DNA from: Bordetella parapertussis
Lineage (GTDB): Bacteria; Pseudomonadota; Gammaproteobacteria; Burkholderiales; Burkholderiaceae_B
Direction of reading: 5' to 3'
Assembly: GCA_945872285.1 (NCBI GenBank)
Contig: CAMBZR010000104.1
Coordinates: 1 to 8,655 of the forward strand
DNA: 8,655 nucleotides
A program made the translations under genes and the position numbers. Positions within the stretch are counted from its first letter, which is position 1. Every line of letters starts with the position of its first letter. Shown piece after piece: positions 1 through 7,137 of this stretch. The notes beneath the pieces were generated by a model, which did no database searches, was not told the origin of the DNA, and worked only from the letters and a program-made list of their open reading frames with translations.

Positions 1-172
1 GTTTGATGCCTGGCGCTGGAGCCCCTATTGGGTGTCCCTTGATGATGTCATCGAGTTTAAGCGTGAGGTCTACACCCAAGCGCTTAACGAGCTATCCCCT
101 TTGATTTTTAAGCGTGGGCAAGATCTTGCAGAGCAAACTGCGACACAAGCCTGGCCTGAACAAAACCCCTAG
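1..172 (+). CDS. rppH: RNA pyrophosphohydrolase RppH (NudH), C-terminal fragment
   Basis: The reading frame is open from base 2 to a TAG at 170-172 and gives the last 56 residues of a protein whose start lies left of the window. It begins FDAWRW, continues with [16 protein letters not shown], and ends in a short polar tail. This matches the C-terminal part of the Nudix hydrolase RppH, where the FDxWRW segment and the following VIxFKRxVY helix are well conserved in proteobacteria. RppH acts in the cytoplasm, removing pyrophosphate from triphosphorylated mRNA 5' ends and so opening them to RNase E decay. The Nudix box itself is upstream and not visible, so catalytic integrity cannot be judged. 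The gene converges on the dehydrogenase at 243-1145. Confidence 0.85.
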   Translation, partial: FDAWRWSPYWVSLDDVIEFKREVYTQALNELSPLIFKRGQDLAEQTATQAWPEQNP

Positions 173-186
173 CAAAGATTTTGAGC

Positions 187-215
187 AAAAAAAAGCAGTG
201 CATTTCTGCACTGCT
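187..215 (-). terminator. Intrinsic terminator of the tctBA-dehydrogenase operon
   Basis: Bases 194-202 (AGCAGTGCA) and 207-215 (TGCACTGCT) form a perfect 9-bp stem with a 4-base loop. On the minus strand this stem is followed directly by a run of eight T (187-194 read in reverse; the last base also closes the stem). It lies about 28 nt past the stop of the dehydrogenase gene, which is the classical layout for a Rho-independent terminator of the minus-strand operon. On the + strand the stem has no T-run behind it. Confidence 0.9.
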
Positions 216-222
216 CACTCTA

Positions 223-244
223 GCTGATGACTGCAGCCTTTTTT
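223..244 (+). terminator. Weak terminator-like hairpin after rppH
   Basis: GCTG at 223-226 can pair with CAGC at 234-237, and a six-T run follows at 239-244. The stem is only 4 bp, so this is a weak candidate for ending rppH transcription. It lies just before the convergent dehydrogenase stop codon. Confidence 0.25.
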
Positions 245-1145
245 AACGTAAGCGCTTAATCAAGCTAGAAGTATCCCAGCGGCCGCCACCCATTTTCTGA
301 ACGTCGGCATAAAACTGATCAATCAAGGCAATGCTCGGAACCCGTGCGCCATTTCGGTCGCACTCGTCCATCACTAGACCCAAATCTTTACGCATCCAAT
401 CTACTGCAAAGCCAAACTCAAACTTGTCGTCGACCATGGTGGTACCACGATTATCCATTTGCCAACTTTGTGCCGCACCTTTACCGATGACCTCGATCAC
501 TTGTTTCATGTCTAAGCCCGCAGCTTGCCCAAAAGCGATGCCTTCAGACAGGCCTTGCACTAGGCCAGCGATACAAATTTGGTTCACCATTTTGGCCAAC
601 TGACCCGCACCAGCAGGGCCAACGAGGGTAACGGCGCGTGCCATCACGGTAATGACGGTTTTGACAGCATCAAACTCTGCTGCGTCACCGCCGCACATGA
701 CGGTCAGCATGCCATTGACCGCACCGGCTTGTCCACCCGAGACAGGAGCATCAATAAAGCGAAGCGACTTCTGCTTCGCTAAAGCGCTGAGTTCGCGCGC
801 AATCAAAGCCGACGCGGTGGTGTGATCGACAAAGGTTGCGCCCGCTGACATGCCTGCAAAGGCACCGTCAGCGCCTAGGACGATACTACGCAAGTCGTTG
901 TCATTGCCAACGCACGCAAACACGATTTGCGCGCCCTGAGCAGCTTCACGAGGAGTGGCGCACGCACGACCCCCAAACTCTTTGACCCAGGCTTGTGCCT
1001 TTTGTGTATTGCGGTTGTAAACCGTGACGTTATGGCCTGCTGTGGCCAAATGTCCGGCCATGGGTTGCCCCATTACCCCCAGTCCGATAAAAGCGACCTT
1101 GGTGGGGGTAGAGGGCTCGTAGGTTTTGCTGTTGATGCTAGACAT
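243..1145 (-). CDS. Beta-hydroxyacid dehydrogenase (3-hydroxyisobutyrate dehydrogenase / tartronate semialdehyde reductase family)
   Basis: A 300-residue cytoplasmic NAD(P)-dependent oxidoreductase. An N-terminal Rossmann fold starts at about residue 16 with GLGVMGQPMA (21-30). The substrate-binding segment DAPVSGGQAGA lies at 132-142, and the catalytic lysine is K185 in GAGQLAKMVNQ. The all-alpha C-terminal domain carries the conserved KDLGLVMDE (253-261). Length and motif order match the family, which reversibly oxidises 3-hydroxy acids such as 3-hydroxyisobutyrate or reduces tartronate semialdehyde. Residues N44-R45 after the second beta strand, in place of an acidic residue, suggest NADP(H) preference; this is inference. 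The start is four nt beyond the tctA stop, with GAAGAG as a ribosome site, so translation is probably coupled. Being last in a tct operon suggests it acts on the imported compound. The exact substrate cannot be read from the sequence. Confidence 0.9.
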   Translation of the reverse strand: MSSINSKTYEPSTPTKVAFIGLGVMGQPMAGHLATAGHNVTVYNRNTQKAQAWVKEFGGRACATPREAAQGAQIVFACVGNDNDLRSIVLGADGAFAGMSAGATFVDHTTASALIARELSALAKQKSLRFIDAPVSGGQAGAVNGMLTVMCGGDAAEFDAVKTVITVMARAVTLVGPAGAGQLAKMVNQICIAGLVQGLSEGIAFGQAAGLDMKQVIEVIGKGAAQSWQMDNRGTTMVDDKFEFGFAVDWMRKDLGLVMDECDRNGARVPSIALIDQFYADVQKMGGGRWDTSSLIKRLR

Positions 1146-1149
1146 CTAG

Positions 1150-2652
1150 TTACTCTTCGACAAAGGCTTCTTGGCGCTTCTTCTTGATGGAAGGCAACGC
1201 AACGATAATCACCAGAAGTGCAGCAACACCAAGCAGCGAGGCCGAGAGCGGACGCTCGAGAAACGTGCCGTAGTTACCGCGTGACAATAGCAAGGCACGA
1301 CGGAAGTTTTCTTCCATCAGTGGGCCAAGCACCAAGCCTAGCAATAACGGTGCACCTTCGCACTTCAGTTTGGCCCAGACATAACCGACGATGCCAAAGC
1401 AACTGGTCGTCATGATGTCAAAGGTGTTGTAGTTCAGTGAATACACACCAATGGTACAAAACACCAGAATCGCAGGGAACAAAATCTTGTAAGGGACTTT
1501 GAGCAGCTTCACCCAGATCCCTACAAGCGGCAGGTTCAGCACGATCAACATCAGATTACCGATCCACATCGAGGCAATCAAGCCCCAAAACAACTGTGGA
1601 TTGCTGGTCATCACCTGCGGGCCAGGTTGAATGTTATGAATCGTCATTGCCCCAACCATCAGTGCCATCACAGCGTTGCTTGGGATACCAAGTGTCAACA
1701 ACGGGATGAACGATGTTTGAGCGCCTGCATTGTTGGCAGCCTCAGGGCCTGCAACGCCAGCAGGGTGACCCTTACCAAAACGTTCTGGGTTACGAGAGAC
1801 TTTCTTTTCAAGCGTGTATGACGCAAATGAAGACAGTACAGCGCCACCGCCTGGCAGAATTCCAAGCATTGAACCCAAAGCCGTGCCGCGAATCACCGCC
1901 GGCCAAGCCTCCTTAAATTCTTGAAGATTGGGATAAAGCGAGCCGATCTTTGACGAGATTTCAACGCGGTTTTCTCTGAGCTCGAGATTGCTCATGATTT
2001 CAGCAAAACCAAACACACCCATGGCAACGATGGCAAAGTCTAAGCCGTCTTGTAGTTCGGGTACGCCAAAGTCAAAACGAGCGACACCAGAGTTGACGTC
2101 GGTACCGACCATGCCCATGAGCAAGCCCAGCAAGATCATGCAGATCGCCTTGACCAGCGAGCCAGAGGCTAGCACAACCGCACCAACTAAGCCCAGCACC
2201 ATTAGCGAGAAGTACTCAGCAGGACCAAATTTGAAGGCAACTTCTGCGAGCGGAGGTGCAAAAGCCGCCAGCAGAATGGTGGCAACAGTGCCCGCAAAAA
2301 ACGAGGCTAATCCTGCGATTGACAACGCGGCACCTGCCCGACCATTCTTGGCCATGGCATGCCCGTCAAGTGTGGTCACCACCGAAGAGGTTTCACCAGG
2401 CAGATTCACCAGAATGGCGGTTGTTGAGCCACCGTATTGGGCGCCGTAATAGATACCAGCCAACATAATCAGACCGGCGATCGGAGGAAGGACGTAGGTG
2501 ATCGGTAATAACATTGCGATGGTCGGGACGGGCCCCAAACCAGGTAAAACGCCTACGAGTGTGCCAAGTAAACAGCCAAGTAACGCATAGGTTAGGTTTT
2601 CTACCTGAAATGCGACGCCAAAACCTAAGTACAAGTTGTTGAGTAAGTCCAT
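1150..2652 (-). CDS. tctA: Tripartite tricarboxylate transporter large membrane subunit TctA
   Basis: A 500-residue inner-membrane protein of the usual TctA length, very hydrophobic with about a dozen membrane segments. Family hallmarks are PGLGP at 37-41, the GGSTTAILVNLPGE stretch at 74-87, ILPGGGAVLSSF at 265-276, HPAGVAGPEAANNA at 296-309 and LGIPSNAVMAL at 321-331. TctA forms the translocation channel of a secondary, ion-gradient-driven carboxylate transporter that works with TctB and a periplasmic binding protein TctC. The start is set by TAAGGAG, in which the tctB stop codon and Shine-Dalgarno overlap, leaving 13 nt between the tctB stop and this ATG. The stop is four nt before the dehydrogenase start. 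The transported acid (citrate, another di/tricarboxylate or a hydroxy acid) is not determinable here. Confidence 0.95.
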   Translation of the reverse strand: MDLLNNLYLGFGVAFQVENLTYALLGCLLGTLVGVLPGLGPVPTIAMLLPITYVLPPIAGLIMLAGIYYGAQYGGSTTAILVNLPGETSSVVTTLDGHAMAKNGRAGAALSIAGLASFFAGTVATILLAAFAPPLAEVAFKFGPAEYFSLMVLGLVGAVVLASGSLVKAICMILLGLLMGMVGTDVNSGVARFDFGVPELQDGLDFAIVAMGVFGFAEIMSNLELRENRVEISSKIGSLYPNLQEFKEAWPAVIRGTALGSMLGILPGGGAVLSSFASYTLEKKVSRNPERFGKGHPAGVAGPEAANNAGAQTSFIPLLTLGIPSNAVMALMVGAMTIHNIQPGPQVMTSNPQLFWGLIASMWIGNLMLIVLNLPLVGIWVKLLKVPYKILFPAILVFCTIGVYSLNYNTFDIMTTSCFGIVGYVWAKLKCEGAPLLLGLVLGPLMEENFRRALLLSRGNYGTFLERPLSASLLGVAALLVIIVALPSIKKKRQEAFVEE

Positions 2653-2665
2653 GAACAGGTGCTCC

Positions 2666-3130
2666 TTAGTTCAGACCGAGAAAGGCCGGCCAAATTGGGA
2701 ATACCAATTTGAGGCCTTTCACAAAAGACAGCCAGCAGAGCAACGTCAAGAAGATCGCATTACCAGCGGTGATTTTCCAATTGTGCTCATGACTGGCAAA
2801 ACTACTGATCACTACCAGCAAAGCCAAAGAAATGATCAAACCCATCGGCCGTAGCAGCAAGCCAAAGACTACGATCGCTGAAATGATGATGGCCAGAATT
2901 TTAAAATCAAACTTGGCGATTTCTGTTTTTTCTGCCTTAGGGCGCAACGAACCTAAGAGGATGACTGCGCCTAAGACCGCCATGATGATACCGAGCCAAT
3001 GCGGAAAGTAGCCGGGGCCCATTCGGGCGGCTGTGCCCATTGAGTAACTGGTGGCCTTCCAAGCGAATCCAAGGCCAAGGAGGGTGAACATCACCCCTGA
3101 CCAGAAGTCCTGTTTATTTCTAAGCTGCAT
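2666..3130 (-). CDS. tctB: Tripartite tricarboxylate transporter small membrane subunit TctB
   Basis: A 154-residue protein starting MQLRNKQDFWSG. The frame stays open further upstream to 3286, but the ATG at 3130 has a good Shine-Dalgarno (AAGGAG, about nine nt upstream) and gives the usual TctB length and N-terminus, so the longer version is rejected. Hydrophobic segments lie at about residues 11-26, 44-62, 76-93, 96-111 and 122-140. The conserved GTAARMGPGYFP signature sits at 32-43, before the second membrane segment. TctB is the poorly conserved small partner of TctA in the inner membrane. It is the first gene of the minus-strand operon tctB-tctA-dehydrogenase. No tctC gene precedes it. 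Confidence 0.92.
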   Translation of the reverse strand: MQLRNKQDFWSGVMFTLLGLGFAWKATSYSMGTAARMGPGYFPHWLGIIMAVLGAVILLGSLRPKAEKTEIAKFDFKILAIIISAIVVFGLLLRPMGLIISLALLVVISSFASHEHNWKITAGNAIFLTLLCWLSFVKGLKLVFPIWPAFLGLN

Positions 3131-3302
3131 GGCGGATAGCTCCTTGACTGCGCGGCTAATAAATTTATGATTGAAATAAGCGGTGCATGTTTGTATGCCT
3201 CGCTGGTCTGCTGAATATCTGCCAAGGTTTGTGTTTTTTCGACAGTGAGACAGCAAGGGTTGCATGGTAATGGAGAGCGGGCACAAAGCAAACCCTGAAC
3301 TT

Positions 3303-3330
3303 ACCCCTAGAGAATGGGGTTTTCCCTAGA
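3303..3330 (-). promoter_or_regulatory. Candidate operator repeats upstream of tctB
   Basis: ACCCC at 3303-3307 and GGGGT at 3316-3320 form an inverted repeat. The heptamer CCCTAGA occurs twice in the same orientation, at 3305-3311 and 3324-3330, 19 bases apart or close to two helical turns. The cluster lies about 175-200 bp upstream of the tctB start codon and is the only strong repeat in the divergent spacer. It could be the binding site of a regulator of the transporter operon. No regulator gene is present in the window and the motif was not matched to a known family. Confidence 0.35.
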
Positions 3331-3544
3331 CCTGTGTTAATTTGCCCACAAAAGGTGCCGCATTGTGCAAATCATTAACATATGGACACAACTCGACAGC
3401 CTCGGTTCTGGGCGCAACATACTTTTCTGAACGCTAGCTGACAAAAAAGCAGTTTGCTGGTATCTCGAGGGTCGGTTTGTTGCGATCACGCCGCAAGCAG
3501 GTTGTCTTGTCCTCAATGACTCTGCTTGTCTCTCACTTTTGCTT

Positions 3545-3550
3545 TACGAT
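3545..3550 (+). promoter_or_regulatory. -10-like hexamer directly before the zapB-like ATG
   Basis: TACGAT resembles a sigma-70 -10 box and is placed so that transcription would start at about 3557, the A of the ATG. No Shine-Dalgarno sequence is visible before that ATG. The -35 region at 16-18 bp spacing (around 3521-3528) is poor, so the promoter call is tentative. Confidence 0.35.
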
Positions 3551-3556
3551 AGCGCT

Positions 3557-3952
3557 ATGCTTGAAGACCTTGACCTGCTTTTAGTGCGCCTGGCTGCGCT
3601 GATCTCTCATACGCAACAGCTTACGGCTGAAGCGGATGCTTTGCGCGTGAGCTTGGCTCAGGTTCAGACAGAAAGAGACGGCTTGTTATCCCGGCTGACA
3701 CAGGAGGGAACGCAAGCCAAAGCCCTCACCCGTAAAGTCGATGCCTATGCCTCAGAGCAGGCGTCGTTACAAGGCTCGCTTGATCTGTTCAAGCAAGAAC
3801 AGTCCTCCCTGCAAGCGCAGTTGCAATCGCGAGAACACGAGGTCACAACCTTGCGTGCGGCAACGGAGCAGGCGCGAGAACGTATTGAAGCCGTGCTTGA
3901 GCGTCTGCCAGGCGCGGTTCCAGCCAAAGAGGCCTCTAATGGAACGCGTTGA
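3557..3952 (+). CDS. Coiled-coil ZapB-like protein (TIGR02449-type) encoded upstream of zapA
   Basis: A 131-residue soluble protein, nearly all predicted helix, beginning MLEDLDLLLVRLAALI and rich in Gln, Glu, Ala and Leu. Heptad-like hydrophobic spacing runs from about residue 5 to 115, as expected for a long coiled coil. The end, ARERIEAVLERLPG (104-117), resembles the C-terminal part of small ZapB-like proteins encoded just before zapA in many beta- and gammaproteobacteria. By that context it probably assists Z-ring organisation at mid-cell; this is inference. It overlaps zapA by 14 nt, indicating co-translation. The ATG at 3557 was chosen because it fits the family N-terminus. A TTG at 3539 in the same frame would add six residues and also lacks a ribosome site. 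The absence of a Shine-Dalgarno before either start is unusual. Confidence 0.7.
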   Translation: MLEDLDLLLVRLAALISHTQQLTAEADALRVSLAQVQTERDGLLSRLTQEGTQAKALTRKVDAYASEQASLQGSLDLFKQEQSSLQAQLQSREHEVTTLRAATEQARERIEAVLERLPGAVPAKEASNGTR

Positions 3953-4253
3953 TATCTCTATTTTGGGTCGGGATTATTCCTTGGCCTGCCCACCAGAAGA
4001 AAAACAAGCACTCATGGCGGCCGCTCAACACGTCAGCCAACTGGCTGGGCGCATTCAGGGAGCTGGCAAGATTTCGGGTAACGAGCGCATCGCTGTCATG
4101 GCGGCGATTCAGGTGGCGGTTGAGTTATTGTCGGTGAAAGCGCCGGATGGCCCCTTAGGGGGTTTGGCAGTTGGCGACTTCAAGCGTAGAATTGATAGCA
4201 TGAATTCGATGCTGGATGCAGTGCCACTGAAGGCTGTGTCCAAAGCAAACTGA
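3939..4253 (+). CDS. zapA: Cell division protein ZapA
   Basis: A 104-residue protein starting MERVDISILGRDYSLACPPEE, which is the typical ZapA N-terminal fold (strand, ILGRxY turn, CP before helix 1). It continues with NERIAVMAAIQVAVELL at 48-64 and a C-terminal helical stretch. ZapA is a cytoplasmic protein that crosslinks FtsZ filaments and stabilises the Z ring. The start is supported by AAAGAGG at 3926-3932, six nt upstream. A longer reading of the same frame back to 3741 only reads through the preceding gene. It lies inside the end of the zapB-like gene (14-nt overlap) and is followed by the 6S RNA gene, an order common in proteobacteria. Confidence 0.92.
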   Translation: MERVDISILGRDYSLACPPEEKQALMAAAQHVSQLAGRIQGAGKISGNERIAVMAAIQVAVELLSVKAPDGPLGGLAVGDFKRRIDSMNSMLDAVPLKAVSKAN

Positions 4254-4296
4254 GCAGGTACTTTGCCTTTAACCAGCGCCTGCCAGAGTAAAGTTT

Positions 4297-4480
4297 GTCC
4301 CTGCTGTGTTCGTGACTAGGTCATATATTCTCAGAACCAATGCTTATGGCATACATAGGTTGCGGGATAGTTCGACGGGCATGCGAGTCTCTAGCAGATT
4401 CGCTCAAAGTCAACAGAGCGCGGCCAACTTGAACTTACGGTTCGAGATGCCGGCCTAAACGGCACAAGCGGGGCATCTAT
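4297..4480 (+). ncRNA. ssrS: 6S RNA
   Basis: About 180 nt, directly downstream of zapA as in many proteobacteria. The ends CCCTGCTGTG (from 4299) and CACAAGCGGGG (to 4473) pair to form the closing stem. Internal blocks characteristic of betaproteobacterial 6S are visible: GAACCAATGCTTATGGC, GGTTGCGGGAT, GTTCGACGGGCATGCG and CAACAGAGCGCGGCC. The pair CGCGGCC...GCCGGCC flanks an inner arm. 6S RNA mimics an open promoter, binds the sigma-70 RNA polymerase holoenzyme and lowers transcription from many promoters when nutrients run out. A -10-like TAAAGT at 4289-4294 fits a start near 4299; the -35 is weak. Exact ends are approximate. No ygfA homologue follows it here; instead lgt converges on it. 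Confidence 0.9.
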
Positions 4481-4490
4481 AACAACGAGT

Positions 4491-4515
4491 CTGTGACAAC
4501 ACAGATTTGTTGTTT
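4491..4515 (+). terminator. Probable terminator of 6S RNA
   Basis: CTGTG (4491-4495) and CACAG (4500-4504) form a 5-bp stem with loop acaa, followed by a T-rich stretch ending in TTT at 4513-4515. Flanking AACAA (4481-4485) can pair with TTGTT (4508-4512) to lengthen the stem through an internal loop. It sits between the convergent 6S RNA and lgt genes. It is T-rich on the + side only. Confidence 0.5.
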
Positions 4516-4530
4516 GACTGCCAAGGCAAG

Positions 4531-5313
4531 CTAAGCACGTTGCGTACGTGCCCAAAAAAAGAGCCCAAGCCCTGCCGCAATCATTGGTAAAGACAACCAC
4601 TGCCCCATCGACCAACCCGCAGCTAACAAGCCTAAAAAATCGTCTGGTTCTCTGGCAAATTCTGCGATAAATCTAAAGACGCCATAGCCGATCAAAAACA
4701 CCGCACTCACCTGCGCGGTCGGCCGCGGTTTGTTTGCAAACCACCAAACCAAAACGAACAGCGCCAAGCCTTCAAGTCCTAATTGATACAGCTGAGAGGG
4801 GTGCCGCGCTACGCCATCGCCACTTTGCCTGAACACCATCGCCCAAGGTAGCGTACTTGGTCTTCCCCAGAGTTCGCCATTGATAAAATTGCCGAGTCTG
4901 CCGGCAGCTAACGCTAGGGGGATGAGCGGGGCGACAAAATCACTTACCTCAAAAAATCGATAGCCTCGGCTTCGGGCAAGCCACAGCATCATGACTAAAA
5001 CACCGAGCAAACCGCCGTGAAAAGACATGCCTCCTTCCCATAAATAGGCGATTTCGATTGGGTGTGCCAAGTAATAGGCAGGCTTATAAAACAGCACGTA
5101 ACCCAGGCGTCCGCCTGCTACCACCCCTAAAACACCATAAAAAATAAGATCCTCGAGGTCTCGGGTCGTCAGTCGCGTTTGGTTGTGAGCAATGCGCCAG
5201 CGGCCTAGCAGCCAAGCCGAGCCAAACCCCACCAGGTACATCAAACCATACCAGTGGATAGCCAAAGGCCCTAAGCGCAGCGCAACAGGGTCAAAATCAG
5301 GAAATTGCAGCAT
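4531..5313 (-). CDS. lgt: Prolipoprotein diacylglyceryl transferase Lgt
   Basis: A 260-residue polytopic inner-membrane enzyme that transfers diacylglycerol from phosphatidylglycerol to the lipobox cysteine of prolipoproteins, the first step of lipoprotein maturation. About seven membrane helices are visible. Family signatures are [11 protein letters not shown] (20-30), [10 protein letters not shown] (67-76), SFHGG (97-101) with the conserved H99, the Lgt signature [14 protein letters not shown] (138-151), RHPSQLYQ (170-177), and R214, E218 and R221 near [14 protein letters not shown]. All key residues are present and the length is normal. The ATG has GGTGG six nt upstream on the minus strand. 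The gene is divergent from ilvD and converges on the 6S RNA gene. A TATTAT hexamer on the minus strand at 5340-5345 may be its -10 box, but no good -35 accompanies it. Confidence 0.96.
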   Translation of the reverse strand: MLQFPDFDPVALRLGPLAIHWYGLMYLVGFGSAWLLGRWRIAHNQTRLTTRDLEDLIFYGVLGVVAGGRLGYVLFYKPAYYLAHPIEIAYLWEGGMSFHGGLLGVLVMMLWLARSRGYRFFEVSDFVAPLIPLALAAGRLGNFINGELWGRPSTLPWAMVFRQSGDGVARHPSQLYQLGLEGLALFVLVWWFANKPRPTAQVSAVFLIGYGVFRFIAEFAREPDDFLGLLAAGWSMGQWLSLPMIAAGLGLFFWARTQRA

Positions 5314-5373
5314 CGCAAACCACCAGTTAAAAGATGTCCGATAATAACCCTTGAAAACGACAGGGCATCTCCT

Positions 5374-5431
5374 TTGACAGACAGGCCGAACAGAGGTTAG
5401 CTTGCAGGGCTAACCGCAACTTTTTTAGTAT
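5374..5431 (+). promoter_or_regulatory. ilvD promoter region with a 21-bp inverted repeat
   Basis: A consensus -35 TTGACA lies at 5374-5379, with TTAGCT (5397-5402) or TAGCTT (5398-5403) 17-18 bp later as a -10. A second possible pair is TTGCAG (5402-5407) with TAGTAT (5426-5431), 18 bp apart. The perfect inverted repeat GGTTAGC-N7-GCTAACC occupies 5395-5415, over the first -10 and the second -35, and a T6 run follows at 5421-5426. It may be an operator for a repressor or activator. It could alternatively act as a terminator hairpin in any transcript starting upstream. No regulator gene is adjacent. Confidence 0.5.
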
Positions 5432-5451
5432 CCATCCTTAGGTGTTTATTC

Positions 5452-7137
5452 ATGGCAAATAACGAGCGTTCAAAACATATCACCGAGGGCGTGACGCGCG
5501 CGCCCAATCGTTCGATGTATTACGGCATGGGCTATAAAGAAACTGACTTCGAAAACCCCATGATTGGGGTGGCCAACGGGCATTCGACAATCACTCCTTG
5601 CAATAGCGGCTTGCAACCATTGGTCGATGCCGCGATTACAGCGATTCGTGAGGCCAAGGCCAACCCGCAGGTATTTGGTACGCCAACGATTTCAGACGGT
5701 ATGTCGATGGGCACTGAGGGGATGAAATATTCGCTCGTGTCGCGTGAAGTCATTGCCGACTGTATCGAAACCGCGGTGCAAGGCCAATGGATGGATGGCG
5801 TCGTGGTCGTAGGTGGTTGCGACAAAAATATGCCCGGCGGCATGATTGGGATCGCGCGCATGAACGTGCCAGGTATCTATGTGTATGGTGGCACCATCAA
5901 GCCGGGCTCGCACAAGGGGCGCGATCTGAATATTGTCTCGGTGTTCGAAGCCGTGGGTGAATTCACCATGGGTCGCATGAGCCAAGAAGACTTCAAAGCG
6001 ATCGAGCAAAAAGCGATTCCGGGCTCGGGTTCGTGCGGTGGGATGTACACGGCCAACACAATGAGCTCAGCGTTCGAAGCGATTGGCATGGCGCTGCCTT
6101 ACTCAAGCACGCTAGCCAACGAAGACCGGGTTGCGATCGATAACGCAGCCGAAGCGGCGCGAGTGTTAGTTGACGCCGTACGAAACAATCGCAGACCTCG
6201 CGACATCATCACACGCAAGTCGCTCGAAAATGCCGTGGCCGTAATTATGGCGATTGGCGGCTCAACCAACGCTGTGCTGCATTTTCTTGCCATCGCGCAC
6301 GCGGCCGAAGTGCCCTGGACCATCGACGATTTTGAAGTGGTGCGTCAACGCGTACCAGTACTGTGCGATTTGAAGCCATCAGGCCAATTTTTGACGGTCG
6401 ACCTGCACCGCGCAGGCGGTGTGCCACAGGTGATGAAGATTTTGCTCAATGCTGGGTTGCTGCACGGCGACTGCATGACAATTTCGGGCAAGACCATCGC
6501 CGAAGTTTTAAAAGATGTGCCCGATCAGCCGCCCGCCGGTCAGCAAGTGATCCGACCCATTAGCAACGCGATGTACAAGCAAGGTCACTTGGCTATTTTG
6601 AAGGGAAACCTCTCGCCTGAGGGTGCGGTCGCCAAAATTACTGGCCTTAAAAATCCTGTGATCACAGGGCCCGCCCGCGTATTTGATTCAGAAGACGACG
6701 CAATGGCTGCGATCATGGAACGCAAGATTACACATGGCGATATCGTAATCATTCGCTATGAGGGCCCTAAAGGTGGGCCTGGGATGCGCGAAATGCTGGC
6801 GCCAACCTCCGCGCTAGTCGGCCAAGGTTTGGGCGAGACCGTCGGTTTGATTACTGACGGGCGTTTTTCTGGCGGCACCTGGGGGATGGTGGTTGGTCAC
6901 GTTGCGCCCGAGGCGTTTGTGGGCGGCTTGATTGGCCTGATCGAAGAGGGTGACTCTGTCACCATCGATGCACACAAGCTACTGCTGCAATTAAACGTCC
7001 CGCAGGCCGAGCTTGAGGCCCGTCGCAAGCTCTGGGTGCAGCCCAAGCCGCGTTACAACCGCGGCGTACTCGCCAAGTTCGGACGTCTGGCCAGCACAGC
7101 AAGTCGCGGAGCTGTGACGGATGCGTTTGACGAGTAG
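5452..7137 (+). CDS. ilvD: Dihydroxy-acid dehydratase IlvD
   Basis: A 561-residue cytoplasmic iron-sulfur enzyme that dehydrates 2,3-dihydroxy-isovalerate and 2,3-dihydroxy-3-methylvalerate to the 2-keto acids leading to valine, leucine and isoleucine. The three cluster cysteines are C50 in TPCNSG, C123 in [10 protein letters not shown] and C195 in [15 protein letters not shown]124 and K125 follow C123; the lysine is the one carbamylated in characterised homologues. D82 (SDG) and S473 in GRFSGGTWG complete the active site. The ~560-residue length fits the shorter, plant-like class, in which a [2Fe-2S] cluster is known for some members, rather than the ~616-residue E. coli type; cluster type here is inference. 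The start has AGGTG at 5440-5444, seven nt upstream. The last 17 nt overlap the cytochrome gene. Confidence 0.97.
   Translation: MANNERSKHITEGVTRAPNRSMYYGMGYKETDFENPMIGVANGHSTITPCNSGLQPLVDAAITAIREAKANPQVFGTPTISDGMSMGTEGMKYSLVSREVIADCIETAVQGQWMDGVVVVGGCDKNMPGGMIGIARMNVPGIYVYGGTIKPGSHKGRDLNIVSVFEAVGEFTMGRMSQEDFKAIEQKAIPGSGSCGGMYTANTMSSAFEAIGMALPYSSTLANEDRVAIDNAAEAARVLVDAVRNNRRPRDIITRKSLENAVAVIMAIGGSTNAVLHFLAIAHAAEVPWTIDDFEVVRQRVPVLCDLKPSGQFLTVDLHRAGGVPQVMKILLNAGLLHGDCMTISGKTIAEVLKDVPDQPPAGQQVIRPISNAMYKQGHLAILKGNLSPEGAVAKITGLKNPVITGPARVFDSEDDAMAAIMERKITHGDIVIIRYEGPKGGPGMREMLAPTSALVGQGLGETVGLITDGRFSGGTWGMVVGHVAPEAFVGGLIGLIEEGDSVTIDAHKLLLQLNVPQAELEARRKLWVQPKPRYNRGVLAKFGRLASTASRGAVTDAFDE

Larger units (their letters stand above)
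3131..3556. other. Divergent intergenic region between tctB and the zapB-like gene
   Basis: These 426 bases separate the divergent tctB and zapB-like genes. No convincing coding sequence was found; the upstream extension of the tctB frame lacks TctB-like sequence. The region holds the tctB Shine-Dalgarno, a cluster of CCCC/GGGG repeats at 3303-3330 and a -10-like TACGAT next to the zapB-like start. The block 3361-3500 contains nothing I can assign. A short AGCA-aac-TGCT hairpin near 3446-3458, followed by T on the minus strand, is too weak to call a terminator. Confidence 0.6.

Noticed and set aside
1988..2449. A 153-residue open frame on the + strand opposite tctA
   Set aside because: It is the antisense shadow of tctA, with composition dictated by the membrane protein codons and no ribosome site or recognisable domain.
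3200..3225. A sigma-54-like GG-N10-GC pattern (TTGGCA...CAGC) on the minus strand upstream of tctB
   Set aside because: Only the two core dinucleotides match; the TTGC part is degraded, and such partial matches occur often by chance.
3131..3286. Upstream extension of the tctB frame giving a 206-residue protein
   Set aside because: The added 52 residues do not resemble TctB or a signal peptide, while the ATG at 3130 has a strong ribosome site and the expected N-terminus.
3446..3458. AGCA-aac-TGCT hairpin with T-run on the minus strand
   Set aside because: A 4-bp A/T-containing stem is too weak, and there is no minus-strand gene upstream of it within the spacer that it could terminate.
3741..3938. 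Upstream extension of the zapA frame to 170 residues
   Set aside because: It only reads through the zapB-like gene in another frame; ZapA proteins start at the conserved MxRVDISILGR region, supported here by AAAGAGG.
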